A DNA stretch of 64,000 bases. Source: Flavobacterium sp. AG291. GTDB taxonomy: Bacteria > Bacteroidota > Bacteroidia > Flavobacteriales > Flavobacteriaceae. The stretch lies in assembly GCF_003350375.1 (NCBI RefSeq), contig NZ_QQAR01000012.1:80980-144979 (forward strand), read 5' to 3'. The notes below the pieces were generated by a model. It did no database searches. It was given only the letters and a program-made list of their open reading frames with translations, and was not told the origin of the DNA. Of the stretch, positions 33,520 to 42,039 are shown piece by piece. A program made the position numbers and the translations under genes. Within the stretch, counting starts at the first letter, position 1, and every line of letters starts with the position of its first letter.

Positions 33520-34836
33520 ATGGATTTGAAAGAAAAGCTATTATCTTCTTTCATGGCTTTTGAGGAGCGTGTTGATGTGGATTCCGATTTACACGAAGTA
33601 CGTACTGAAGCCATAAAGAATTTTGAAACCAAAGGCTTTCCTACCAAAAAGGAGGAAGCATGGAAATATACATCGCTTAATGCGGTGCTAAAGAACGATT
33701 TCAGCGTTTTCCCTAAAAAGGAAAACGTAGTAGAATATGCTGATGTGAAGAAGTATTTCATCCACGAAATCGACACTTACAAAGTGGTGCTTATTGATGG
33801 TGTTTTCAGTTCGTTCCTGTCGTCTACGACGCATGAAGGGGTTGATATCTGCCTTATGTCATCGGCACTTACCAAACCAAAATATAAAGAGATTGTTGAT
33901 ACTTACTTCAACAAGATCGCAAATACTGAAGACAGCCTTACTTCGTTAAATACAGCATTTGCAAGCGAAGGCGCTTACATCAACATTCCTAAAGGAAAGA
34001 TTGTAGATAAGCCTATCGAGATCATGTGTTTCTCTACAGGAAATGAGGCTGCGCTTATGGTTCAGCCACGTAACCTTGTAATTGTGGGTGAGAATGCTCA
34101 GGTACAAATTATTGAAAGACACCAGAGCCTTAACGGGAATCCGGTGCTTACAAATGCTGTAACCGAGATATTTGTACAGGAAAGAGCAGTTGTTGATTAT
34201 TACAAGATTCAGAACGACCTGCAAAGCGCTAATTTAGTGGATAACACTTATATCGCTCAAAAAGCAAACAGTAATGCATCGGTACACACTTTCTCTTTTG
34301 GAGGTAATATTACCCGTAATAACCTGAATTTTTACCATCAGGGTGAGCGCGTCGAAAGTACGCTTAAAGGAATTACCATCATTGGCGATAAACAGCTTGT
34401 AGACCATTACACGCTTGTGCAGCATGCTGAACCTAATTGTGAAAGCCACCAGAATTACAAAGGTATTTTTGATGATAACGCTACGGGTGTTTTCAACGGT
34501 AAGATTTATGTTGAGAAAGAAGCTCAGAAAACAGATGCTTTCCAACAGAATAACAACATACTTTTAAGCGATAAAGCCACTATAAATGCTAAGCCACAGC
34601 TTGAGATTTTTGCTGATGACGTAAAATGTTCTCACGGTTGTACAATAGGCCAGCTGGATGACAATGCCATGTTCTATATGCAAAGCCGTGGTATACCTCA
34701 AAGAGAGGCTAAAGCATTACTTATGTATGCATTTAGCAATGAGGTTATCGAGAGCATCAGAATTCCGGAACTTAAAAACAGGATTACTAAGCTTATTGCC
34801 TCTAAATTGGGTGTAAGTATGGGTTTTGACCTTTAA
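33520..34836 (+). CDS. sufD: Fe-S cluster assembly protein SufD
   Basis: 438 residues, paralogue of SufB and partner in the SufBC2D scaffold. TKKEEAWKYTSLNAVLKNDF, FASEGAYINIPKGKIVDKPIEI and the C-terminal MQSRGIPQREAKALLMYAFSNEVIE are characteristic. ATG 33520, right after the sufC stop, is chosen; the open frame from 33466 only overlaps sufC. It ends with a terminator, closing this SUF block; the expected next gene, sufS, is 15 kb away. Confidence 0.95.
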   Translation: MDLKEKLLSSFMAFEERVDVDSDLHEVRTEAIKNFETKGFPTKKEEAWKYTSLNAVLKNDFSVFPKKENVVEYADVKKYFIHEIDTYKVVLIDGVFSSFLSSTTHEGVDICLMSSALTKPKYKEIVDTYFNKIANTEDSLTSLNTAFASEGAYINIPKGKIVDKPIEIMCFSTGNEAALMVQPRNLVIVGENAQVQIIERHQSLNGNPVLTNAVTEIFVQERAVVDYYKIQNDLQSANLVDNTYIAQKANSNASVHTFSFGGNITRNNLNFYHQGERVESTLKGITIIGDKQLVDHYTLVQHAEPNCESHQNYKGIFDDNATGVFNGKIYVEKEAQKTDAFQQNNNILLSDKATINAKPQLEIFADDVKCSHGCTIGQLDDNAMFYMQSRGIPQREAKALLMYAFSNEVIESIRIPELKNRITKLIASKLGVSMGFDL

Positions 34837-34860
34837 TATAGTATCACTGAAACAATATAT

Positions 34861-34887
34861 AAGCCTCCATTTGGGGGCTTTTTTTAT
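34861..34887 (+). terminator. Terminator after sufD
   Basis: AAGCCTCC (34861-34868) pairs with GGGGGCTT (34873-34880), followed by a T run. Confidence 0.8.
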
Positions 34888-34938
34888 TCCATCTATTCGC
34901 TTTCTTACAAATCTTTATTTAGAATTAATAAAAATAAT

Positions 34939-35002
34939 TTGGATATATAAATCGCTAGAGTTAGTTTTGCATTCTATTTAGAATTAATCTAACTAAAGTT
35001 AG
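34939..35002 (+). promoter_or_regulatory. Heme receptor promoter with two palindromes
   Basis: TTG (34939-34941), 20-base spacer, TAGTTTTG (34962-34969): a complete Bacteroidota promoter. At and after the start point lie TTAGA-ATTAA-TCTAA (34978-34992) and CTAACT-AA-AGTTAG (34989-35002), overlapping inverted repeats directly before ATG 35005. The position fits a repressor that blocks initiation, plausibly iron-responsive. Confidence 0.65.
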
Positions 35003-35004
35003 TA

Positions 35005-37179
35005 ATGTACAAGCAAGCACAAGCGTTTTTATCTATAGTATCCTTTATAAGCTTCTCTACATTAGCTCAGGAAACCGCTACAGATACTCTTAAACCCGCT
35101 ACAAATACACAATTGGAAGAAGTGGTGGTAACCGGACAGATAGAGCCTCAATCCATAAAAAAATCGGTTTTTAATGTCCGTGTTATATCTGCTGAAGATA
35201 TAAAACGCCAGGCGGGAAACAACCTCGCAGATGTTCTTAACCAATACCTGAATATAACTGTTAGACCAAATAATGAGTCGGGCCGGTCTACAGTTTCTAT
35301 GTTTGGTCTGGATAGTAATTATCTTAAAGTGCTGGTAGATAACGTTCCGTTAGTAAGCGATACAGGACTGGGTAATAATGTAGACCTTACGCAGATAAAT
35401 CTTGATGATGTTCAGCAAATTGAGATTATAGAAGGGGCAATGGGTGTAACCCATGGAGCAAATGCAGTTAGTGGTATCATTAACATTATTACTAAAAAGA
35501 ATAGTAAAAATAAATGGGAACTGAGCGCTACGGTTCAGGAAGAAACCATAGGCGACGAATATGTTCCTTTTGGAGACAAAGGGCGCCATATTCAGGCTTT
35601 AAGGGTAGCACATACCATTAACGACAATTGGTATGCATCTGTAGGAGGCAACAGGAATGATTTTAAAGGCTATATTGATGAAAGGGGAGGGCGTGACTAT
35701 ACGGCTTATGATCCTGCAAATCCGGATCCTGAGCACGACAGGGGATATAGCTGGCTGCCAAAAGAGCAATATTTTACCAATGCACTGGTGCGGTATCAAA
35801 AAGGGAATTTCAGGATTTTTTACAAATTCGATTATTTTGATGAGCACCTTGATTATTACGATCCTGTGGTTACTGACGAATTTGTGACAGGTGTGGGTAC
35901 GTATCGTGTCTCAAATGACAGGCGTTATGATACTAATAAATTTTACCATCACTTAAATGTTGTGGGTAAGGTTTTGGGTCGCAATTATAATGTGTCTGTG
36001 TCGCATCAACGACAGAAAAGGGATGTAGAAACCTTTAAATATTACATACAGACGGGCGAAGAGGCCAACAATAAAAGCGAAACTTACCAGGATACAGAAG
36101 TGCTATATTCTACAGGTAACATCAGTAATATACTAAATAACAAAAAAATAGATGTTCAGGTTGGCTATGAGGCGGTAAACACTAATGGTTATACATCGTC
36201 TTTAGGTGGTGTTTTTAATAACCCGGATCAACAGGGTGTAAATCTCAATAAAAGATTAGAGAACTATGATTTATTTAGTGCTGCTGAAATTGCAGTTACA
36301 GAGCGATTCTCTATCCGTCCGGGAGTTCGCTATTCTTTTCAGTCAAGGTTTGAAGACCAGTGGGCTGCTTCTTTGGGATTAAGACAATTATACACTAACG
36401 GGCATGAAGTTAGAGCTTCATACGGAAGATCGTACAGAACCCCTACCTACGATGAGCTTTATACCTACATGGTAGATGCAAATCATGACATACGAGGAAA
36501 CGAAGACCTTAAGCCAGAAACTGCAAATTCTTTTGAGTTAAGTGGAAAGAAAACAACTTTTTACGAATCAGGACTTCAGCTTGTAAATACTGCTGCAGCG
36601 AGCTATATAACTATTGATGACCGTATTGAGCAGGTAATAGTTGGTTTTAATCCTAACCTTCAATACAAGTTTATCAATATTGATAAATACCAAATGTGGA
36701 ATTTCTCAACCACGCATCAGCTTAACTATAAAAACTGGCAGGCTAAAGCGGGTCTTATCGTTGTGGGTATCTCAAGAGATCTTAGTAACGGGGTTGTAAA
36801 GGCAGATGATAAATTCCTGTATAATGTCCAGTTTAATACAAACGTGGCTTATACGGTTCCGAAATGGAATACAATATTTACACTATACTACAAGCTGAAT
36901 GGAAAAACTCAGCAGTATGTAGAAAATGGATCACTTTCAACGCCTGAATATATACTACAGGATATTGAAGGATTCAGCCTTATGGATGCATCGGTAAGAA
37001 AGACCTTCTTTGAAAAAAAGTTCGACGTTACATTTGGCGCAAGAAATATCTTTGATGTAGTGAATATACGTTCGAGTGTAGCTTCTAATGCCGGAGCTCA
37101 CTCTGCCGGATCTACCAGCCTGCTTATGGGATATGGCAGGTCTTATTTCCTGAAACTTACGTACAACCTCAATATTTAA
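35005..37179 (+). CDS. TonB-dependent outer-membrane receptor, probable heme receptor
   Basis: 724 residues. Signal peptide 1-22 (ending STLAQ), plug domain about residues 35-160 (LEEVVVTGQIEPQSIKKSVFNVRVISAEDI, LADVLNQYLNITVRP, VEIIEGAMGVTHGANAVSGIINIITK-like), then a 22-strand barrel ending in YFLKLTYNLNI. A YRTPTYDELY segment followed by NEDLKPETANSFELSG corresponds to the FRAP/NPDLKPE region of heme and siderophore receptors. It imports a ligand with energy from TonB-ExbBD. Heme is inferred from the HmuY gene 10 bases downstream and the HmuTUV/HmuS genes 9 kb away; the sequence alone does not fix the ligand. It resembles HmuR by context. Confidence 0.87.
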   Translation: MYKQAQAFLSIVSFISFSTLAQETATDTLKPATNTQLEEVVVTGQIEPQSIKKSVFNVRVISAEDIKRQAGNNLADVLNQYLNITVRPNNESGRSTVSMFGLDSNYLKVLVDNVPLVSDTGLGNNVDLTQINLDDVQQIEIIEGAMGVTHGANAVSGIINIITKKNSKNKWELSATVQEETIGDEYVPFGDKGRHIQALRVAHTINDNWYASVGGNRNDFKGYIDERGGRDYTAYDPANPDPEHDRGYSWLPKEQYFTNALVRYQKGNFRIFYKFDYFDEHLDYYDPVVTDEFVTGVGTYRVSNDRRYDTNKFYHHLNVVGKVLGRNYNVSVSHQRQKRDVETFKYYIQTGEEANNKSETYQDTEVLYSTGNISNILNNKKIDVQVGYEAVNTNGYTSSLGGVFNNPDQQGVNLNKRLENYDLFSAAEIAVTERFSIRPGVRYSFQSRFEDQWAASLGLRQLYTNGHEVRASYGRSYRTPTYDELYTYMVDANHDIRGNEDLKPETANSFELSGKKTTFYESGLQLVNTAAASYITIDDRIEQVIVGFNPNLQYKFINIDKYQMWNFSTTHQLNYKNWQAKAGLIVVGISRDLSNGVVKADDKFLYNVQFNTNVAYTVPKWNTIFTLYYKLNGKTQQYVENGSLSTPEYILQDIEGFSLMDASVRKTFFEKKFDVTFGARNIFDVVNIRSSVASNAGAHSAGSTSLLMGYGRSYFLKLTYNLNI

Positions 37180-37189
37180 TATTTTATAT

Positions 37190-38254
37190 ATGAAAAAAAT
37201 AGCTCTTTTATCATTTGCATTCATGACACTGGCTGCCTGCAGTGGTGATGATAACAGTAAAATAGACCCAATAATTCCTGTTTCAGACGGAACGGTTTTT
37301 GGAAGCGCAGAACACCCACTTAACATAGGCGGTGCTACACAAGGTAATCAGGTATATGTAGACCTTAGCGGCGAAGCCGCCGCTGCGACACCACGCGATG
37401 CATGGGAACTTGGTTTCTATTCAGGGTCTGAAGCACATGTGGTGATAAACGGATCGATAGGTATGGCAGTAAAAAAACTGGAAACTACCGATATTACTAC
37501 TGTTCAGCAATCTGATGCTACAGTGGCTGTTGGTACTTTCCAGGCAGAAAACATGGCCTATGTTGATAATCCTACGGGAGATATCAACAGTACTGCCTTT
37601 GGTAGCATTGCAGAAAGTGAGGCTGCTGCAAGCGTATATCTTGTAAATCTTGGTAACAGTGTGCCTACAGAAAAACCGGCTGCGGGATCTACAAATGTTG
37701 CAGGTGCACAAAGAGGATGGAAAAAAGTAAAAGTATGGAAGGATGGATCAGGTTATAAACTGCAGTATGCTAACCTTGATGCTACAACGCCTACAACTGT
37801 TTCCATAACAAAAGATGCCGCTTATAATCATGTTTTCTTTAGCCTTGTAAATGGTGTTGAGGTAAAAGCGGAGCCTGTGAAAGCACAATGGGATCTTAAC
37901 TTTACAACATTTACCAATGAAGTGTTTCAAAATGGTGTTTCAGCGGGCGCATATTTCTATTCAGACTTTATTGTTCTTAACAACAAAGCAGGCGTAAAAG
38001 CTTTTAAAGTTGAAGGTGATGCTGCTGCATATACAGCATTTACACTGGCGAATGTTGAGGAACATGACTATAGTGCTGACCAAAGAACTATTGGTGCTGA
38101 CTGGAGAGATGTATTTACCAGAGCGGTATTTAATAATGTTTTCTTTGTTGTGAAAGACGCAGAAGGTAATATTTATAAAATCAGATTTATCTCTATGGTA
38201 AGCACTGAAGGCGAAAGAGGTTTCCCTGTTTTCGAATACCAGTTGCTTAAATAA
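37190..38254 (+). CDS. HmuY-family heme-binding lipoprotein (hemophore)
   Basis: 354 residues. The signal peptide ends in LAAC (lipidated Cys 17) followed by Ser-Gly-Asp-Asp-Asn, an acidic stretch like the lipoprotein export signal that sends Bacteroidota lipoproteins to the cell surface. The HmuY domain is recognised from DAWELGFYSGSEAHVVINGS, AFGSIAESEAA, a repeated beta pattern and QWDLNFTTFTNEVFQ. In Porphyromonas, HmuY captures heme from host proteins and hands it to HmuR. Axial ligands there are His residues; here they cannot be assigned with confidence. The 10-base spacing to the receptor shows a two-gene operon. Confidence 0.85.
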   Translation: MKKIALLSFAFMTLAACSGDDNSKIDPIIPVSDGTVFGSAEHPLNIGGATQGNQVYVDLSGEAAAATPRDAWELGFYSGSEAHVVINGSIGMAVKKLETTDITTVQQSDATVAVGTFQAENMAYVDNPTGDINSTAFGSIAESEAAASVYLVNLGNSVPTEKPAAGSTNVAGAQRGWKKVKVWKDGSGYKLQYANLDATTPTTVSITKDAAYNHVFFSLVNGVEVKAEPVKAQWDLNFTTFTNEVFQNGVSAGAYFYSDFIVLNNKAGVKAFKVEGDAAAYTAFTLANVEEHDYSADQRTIGADWRDVFTRAVFNNVFFVVKDAEGNIYKIRFISMVSTEGERGFPVFEYQLLK

Positions 38255-38283
38255 TATAATGAGTTAGTTTTTGTTTTATTTTG

Positions 38284-38318
38284 AATCCCGGCGGGTAGTA
38301 CATTCCTGTCGGGATTTT
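38284..38318 (+). terminator. Terminator after the HmuY gene
   Basis: AATCCCG (38284-38290) pairs with CGGGATT (38310-38316) around a 19-base loop with inner pairing, followed by T residues. Confidence 0.6.
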
Positions 38319-38426
38319 CGATTTTTAAGGAGGTTTAACAGCTTTTTGGTTTCGAAACTCATAAATACTTCTTTAGCGAGAAAAAAAATCCCCCAGAAGC
38401 GCTATTTTACCCTAACAATAAACAAA

Positions 38427-38454
38427 AACCCCCTGACTGTTCCGTCAAGGGGTT
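38427..38454 (-). terminator. Terminator of the small Ala/Lys/Pro-rich protein gene
   Basis: AACCCCCTGAC (38427-38437) pairs with GTCAAGGGGTT (38444-38454) with one mismatch; on the minus strand it is followed by TTTTTGTTT. Confidence 0.7.
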
Positions 38455-38506
38455 CTTCAGCAGGCAAAATAGTAAACCTGCATTTATATATAATGGCGCT
38501 AAAAAA

Positions 38507-38761
38507 TTATTTAGATTTTTTAGCTGGGTCAGCCTTTTTAACTTCAGCTTTTTCTTCCTTTACGGTTGCCTCTGCTTTTTTAGCCGGTTGCGCAGTTGCA
38601 GGCTGTGCCTGTGTAGCTGGTTTTACTTCTTTAGCAGCGGGAGCTGCCGTTTGTGTTGTCTGAGCCGGTGTAGCTGGTTGTGTAGGAGTCTGAGCCGGTT
38701 TTTCCTGTGCCATTGCCATAACACCTGTTAGCATTAGGGCGCTTAAAAATACTTTTTTCAT
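38507..38761 (-). CDS. Small secreted Ala/Thr/Pro/Lys-rich protein
   Basis: 84 residues: a clear signal peptide (1-19, ALMLTGVMAMAQ) and then a low-complexity region of Pro, Ala, Thr and Gln in the first half and Lys, Glu and Ala in the second. No folded domain is expected. Such short disordered exported proteins are frequent in Flavobacteriaceae and have no known role. It has its own terminator and lies between the HmuY gene and rnpA. The opposite-strand frame over the same bases is an artefact of composition. Confidence 0.65.
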   Translation of the reverse strand: MKKVFLSALMLTGVMAMAQEKPAQTPTQPATPAQTTQTAAPAAKEVKPATQAQPATAQPAKKAEATVKEEKAEVKKADPAKKSK

Positions 38762-39063
38762 GTGGTTTTTATTTTTTTTGATTTATTTCCGTGTTTAGAT
38801 TAGTGCAACTATAATGCCGACGAACCTGAACCTATAGCAATGGATTGTGTATTTTTAAATGTAAGATATTGATAATCAGTGTTTTTTATATTTAAAAATA
38901 TGTTTAGCAGCTACATAGTGATTAAATACTGAAACTGAATAAATTGTAGAAAATGTAGAGATTCTGTAGAAATTTCTGTGGAAAACAGCGATTTATGTAT
39001 AGCTGAATTTCAATGCAAATTGGGTAGTAAGAAATAATCAATCAATTGAATTACCTTTGCGGC
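38762..39063. other. Intergenic region upstream of rnpA
   Basis: About 300 AT-rich bases. It has three TGTAGA units (38945-38970), one TGTGGAAAA (38977-38985, a single DnaA-box-like word, not enough for an origin) and the rnpA -7 box TACCTTTG (39052-39059). GTTTAGATTAGT (38792-38803), upstream of the minus-strand small protein, loosely resembles the ATTTAGAnTnAT elements. No gene is visible. Confidence 0.45.
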
Positions 39064-39453
39064 ATGCAAAAAGGGCAATATACATATCCAAAACAGGAAA
39101 AACTGAAAAGCCGTACCACGATAGACCTCATGTTTACCGAAGGGAAATCGGTTTCTAAATATCCGTTGCGTTTGGTATATGTTCCTATTGATGAAGCTTA
39201 TACTGATGGTGCTCCACTTAAAATGGGTGTTTCGGTGTCGAAAAAACATTTTAAAAGGGCGCATGACCGCAATTATTTTAAGCGCCTGTTGCGTGAGACT
39301 TATCGTCATCATAAGCATATTATTACAGACAGGCTTGACCGCCCATATGCTTTTATGTTTTTTTATCAGACCAAAGACCGTCTTTCGTTTGAGGAAATAA
39401 ATACTAAAACCATTCAGCTTTTCGAAAAATTCGCTGCTCAGGAACAGCTGTAG
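39064..39453 (+). CDS. rnpA: Ribonuclease P protein component
   Basis: 129 residues; it binds RNase P RNA and helps 5' processing of tRNA precursors. The family signature is KMGVSVSKKHFKRAHDRNYFKRLLRETYR, with the RNxxKRxxRE core. ATG 39064 (MQKGQYTYPKQEKLKSR) matches the family start; the frame is open from TTG 39046, but a TACCTTTG promoter box occupies 39052-39059. That box ends four bases before the ATG, so the transcript would begin about at the start codon. rpmH, its usual neighbour, is absent. Confidence 0.93.
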   Translation: MQKGQYTYPKQEKLKSRTTIDLMFTEGKSVSKYPLRLVYVPIDEAYTDGAPLKMGVSVSKKHFKRAHDRNYFKRLLRETYRHHKHIITDRLDRPYAFMFFYQTKDRLSFEEINTKTIQLFEKFAAQEQL

Positions 39454-39521
39454 TATTTACTTTTAGTTTGCTCACACTAAGAGTAATGGCTTTTGCGTTA
39501 CAAGGGTAAATCACCAACCCT

Positions 39522-40367
39522 ATGAGAACAATCATTGTATTTATTTTTTTGCTTGTACTGAGCGGCTGTAAAGAGGATGCCAACCATTACAAAGAAGATT
39601 CGGCTATTGCAGCCGTAGAAGAAGCACCAGCGGCGGCTGTAAGCATGGCACCGATGGAGAATGCCGATAAGGCAATTCCTGACGGCGGAGTAGCATATCC
39701 TGAACAAAAGATCATTAAGAATGCTAACCTGCGTTTTGAAACGGACGACCTGCCCGCAACGGCAGAAGCTATAGCCAAGAGCGTAAAAAAATATCAGGCC
39801 CACGTACAGAATGACACTGAAGGCAAAACACGCTATGAGTTAACCCGCACCATGACCGTTCGCATACCGGCTAAGTATTTTGATGCATTTATGGCAGATA
39901 TAAGCAAAGGGGTAAAGTACTTTGACACCAAGGAAATATCATCTCTTGATGTTACCGAAGAATATATTGATACTGATGCGCGCATTAAAGCCAAGAAAAT
40001 TTTAGAACAGCGCTATCTGGAGCTTATTGGGAAAGCAAAAAAAGTATCGGAGATTTTGGAGATTGAGAAGGAGCTGTCTGCAATACGTGAAGAAATTGAA
40101 GCTAAAGAAGGGCAGTTGCGTTATATGAAAAGCCGGATTGCACTTAGCACCATCAATATTGAATTTTATAAGGAAACGGCTGAACAGCCTGATGCAACAG
40201 TGTCTTTTGGTTCTAAAATGTGGAACGCCATTGTATCCGGATTTAACAGCCTTTCAAGTTTCTTTATCGGTTTGCTTTACTTTTGGCCTTTTATCCTTAT
40301 TTTCGTGATTGCTTTCCTTATTGTGAGGAAAAAACTAAAGAGAAAGAAATATGTTGGGAATTCTTAA
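39522..40367 (+). CDS. DUF4349 lipoprotein
   Basis: 281 residues: signal peptide ending in LSGC (Cys16) followed by Lys-Glu-Asp, an acidic/Ala linker and the DUF4349 domain (about 60-265). The domain holds NANLRFETDDLPATAEAIAKSVKKY, IPAKYFDAFMADIS, VTEEYIDTDARI, a coiled-coil hairpin (KKILEQRYLELIGKAKKVSEILEIEKELSAIREEIE) and a C-terminal membrane helix (FWPFILIFVIAFLIV). It has both a lipid anchor and a transmembrane segment. Function unknown; the fold suggests an envelope protein. It overlaps the S41 protease gene by 17 bases. Confidence 0.85.
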   Translation: MRTIIVFIFLLVLSGCKEDANHYKEDSAIAAVEEAPAAAVSMAPMENADKAIPDGGVAYPEQKIIKNANLRFETDDLPATAEAIAKSVKKYQAHVQNDTEGKTRYELTRTMTVRIPAKYFDAFMADISKGVKYFDTKEISSLDVTEEYIDTDARIKAKKILEQRYLELIGKAKKVSEILEIEKELSAIREEIEAKEGQLRYMKSRIALSTINIEFYKETAEQPDATVSFGSKMWNAIVSGFNSLSSFFIGLLYFWPFILIFVIAFLIVRKKLKRKKYVGNS

Positions 40368-41988
40368 AAGAAGATATGTGGTGCCTGCAGCGGCATCGGC
40401 GTTTTTATTTGTTGGGGTGAGCTTTAAGAATGATTTCTTTGAGATCGCCAAGCAGATAGAGATATTTACAACCCTGTTTAAAACGGTAAACAATAACTAT
40501 GTAGATGAGGTAAACCCGGGGCAGTTGATGGATAAGGCCATCAAGAGCATGCTTACTGACCTTGACCCATATACGGTATACTTTAACGAACAGGATGTAG
40601 CCAAATTTAAGATAAACAATACCGGAGAATACACCGGAATAGGTGCGCTTATTACCCGTAAAGAAGGAAAACTTATCGTAAAAGAACCTTATAAAGATTA
40701 TCCTGCCGATAAGGCAGGGCTAAAAGCCGGCGACGAAATTATTCAGATAGGCGATGTAAACCTTGTTGATTTTAAGGAAGATGCAGGTGAACTGCTTAAA
40801 GGAACCAAAAATACCAAAGTAGATATTAAATATGTTCGCCAGGGCAAGACCTATACTACGCAGATAGTACTTAACGAGGTGGATATAAAAGCCGTACCGT
40901 TTTTTGGTATGGTAGGAAAAGATACAGGCTATATTGTGCTTTCGCAGTTTAACGGTAAGGCATCATCTGAAACGAAGGCTGCTTTGCTGCAGCTTAAGGC
41001 TGATGGGGCAAAAAGCATAATTCTTGACCTGAGAGGTAATCCGGGAGGTTTGCTAAATGAAGCCGTGAACGTATGTAACCTTTTTGTGCCCCAGGGGGAA
41101 ATTATCGTTACAACAAAATCGAAAAACGAAAACTACAACAATACCTATAAAACCCAAAAACCACCAGTAGACCTTGAAATTCCGTTAGTGGTGCTGGTAA
41201 ATGGAAGCAGTGCTTCGGCATCAGAGATTGTTTCGGGTGCGCTTCAGGACCTTGACCGTGCCGTAATTGTGGGTAGCAGAAGTTTTGGTAAAGGATTGGT
41301 TCAGCGACCGCTTGACCTTACTTACGGAACTCAGGTAAAAGTTACCATATCACGTTATTATACGCCGTCGGGCAGAGGTATACAGGCTCTTGATTATGCT
41401 CACAAAGATGCCGACGGTAAGGCAATACGCATCGACAAAAAAGACTATAACGCCTTTAAGACTAAAAAAGGAAGAACGGTTTATGACGGAGGAGGAATTT
41501 TGCCCGATGTAGAACTGGAAGAGGCAAAACAAAGTCCGATATCAGACGCATTGGTTAAAAACGATGGCATTTTTAACTATGCGACAACTTATTACTATAA
41601 AAATCCAAACTTAGGCACTACCATACCAACGATAACGGATGCCGACTTTGAAGCCTTTAAGCAATCGCTCAAAAAAGATAACTTCCAGTTTGATACTGAA
41701 ACTGAAAAATCACTTAAAGCAATGATGGAAGTTGCCAAAAAAGAGAAGATAGATGCAAGTATTTCGGCAGAATACCAGCAATTGCTGGCCGCGCTGCAAA
41801 AAAGTGAAGAAAAGGAACTGAATTTGCACAAGCAGGAAATCAAAGACCTGCTGCTTGATGAACTTATTAAGCGTTACCAGTATAAAGAAGGACTGTATAA
41901 GTACTATGTAACAAGCAATCCTGAAATTAAAAAATCGGTGGCATTACTTAGTAATACGGCAGAGTATAACAAGATACTTTCTAAATAA
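40351..41988 (+). CDS. S41-family C-terminal processing protease
   Basis: 545 residues: N-terminal membrane anchor or signal (about 8-25), a helical cap, a PDZ domain (about 90-175, TGIGALITRKEGKLIVKEPYKDYPADKAGLKAGDEIIQIGD) and the S41 peptidase domain. The catalytic Ser is in VNGSSASASEIVSGALQD (about 288) and the Lys in GSRSFGKGLVQRP (about 314). A helical C-terminal region follows. CtpA-type enzymes trim or degrade periplasmic proteins by recognising C-termini. The 17-base overlap with the DUF4349 gene suggests joint expression and perhaps a partner relation. Confidence 0.92.
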   Translation: MLGILKRRYVVPAAASAFLFVGVSFKNDFFEIAKQIEIFTTLFKTVNNNYVDEVNPGQLMDKAIKSMLTDLDPYTVYFNEQDVAKFKINNTGEYTGIGALITRKEGKLIVKEPYKDYPADKAGLKAGDEIIQIGDVNLVDFKEDAGELLKGTKNTKVDIKYVRQGKTYTTQIVLNEVDIKAVPFFGMVGKDTGYIVLSQFNGKASSETKAALLQLKADGAKSIILDLRGNPGGLLNEAVNVCNLFVPQGEIIVTTKSKNENYNNTYKTQKPPVDLEIPLVVLVNGSSASASEIVSGALQDLDRAVIVGSRSFGKGLVQRPLDLTYGTQVKVTISRYYTPSGRGIQALDYAHKDADGKAIRIDKKDYNAFKTKKGRTVYDGGGILPDVELEEAKQSPISDALVKNDGIFNYATTYYYKNPNLGTTIPTITDADFEAFKQSLKKDNFQFDTETEKSLKAMMEVAKKEKIDASISAEYQQLLAALQKSEEKELNLHKQEIKDLLLDELIKRYQYKEGLYKYYVTSNPEIKKSVALLSNTAEYNKILSK

Positions 41989-41993
41989 TAACC

Positions 41994-42026
41994 AAAGCCC
42001 TCTGCCACAGGCATGAGGGCTTTATA
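41994..42026 (+). terminator. Terminator after the S41 protease gene
   Basis: AAAGCCCTC (41994-42002) pairs with GAGGGCTTT (42015-42023). The 12-base loop includes a short GCC-GGC pair; the T run is short. Confidence 0.65.
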
Positions 42027-42039
42027 ATTTATAATAGTC

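Noticed and set aside
38271..38663. 130-residue plus-strand frame between the HmuY gene and rnpA
   Set aside because: It runs opposite to the signal-peptide-bearing small protein and through two terminators; its Ala/Gly/Val-rich end is the mirror of that gene's low-complexity codons.
38941..39000. Possible origin of replication upstream of rnpA
   Set aside because: Only one DnaA-box-like word (TGTGGAAAA) and no dnaA, rpmH or clustered boxes; the parS-like cluster near mnmG is a better hint of origin proximity.
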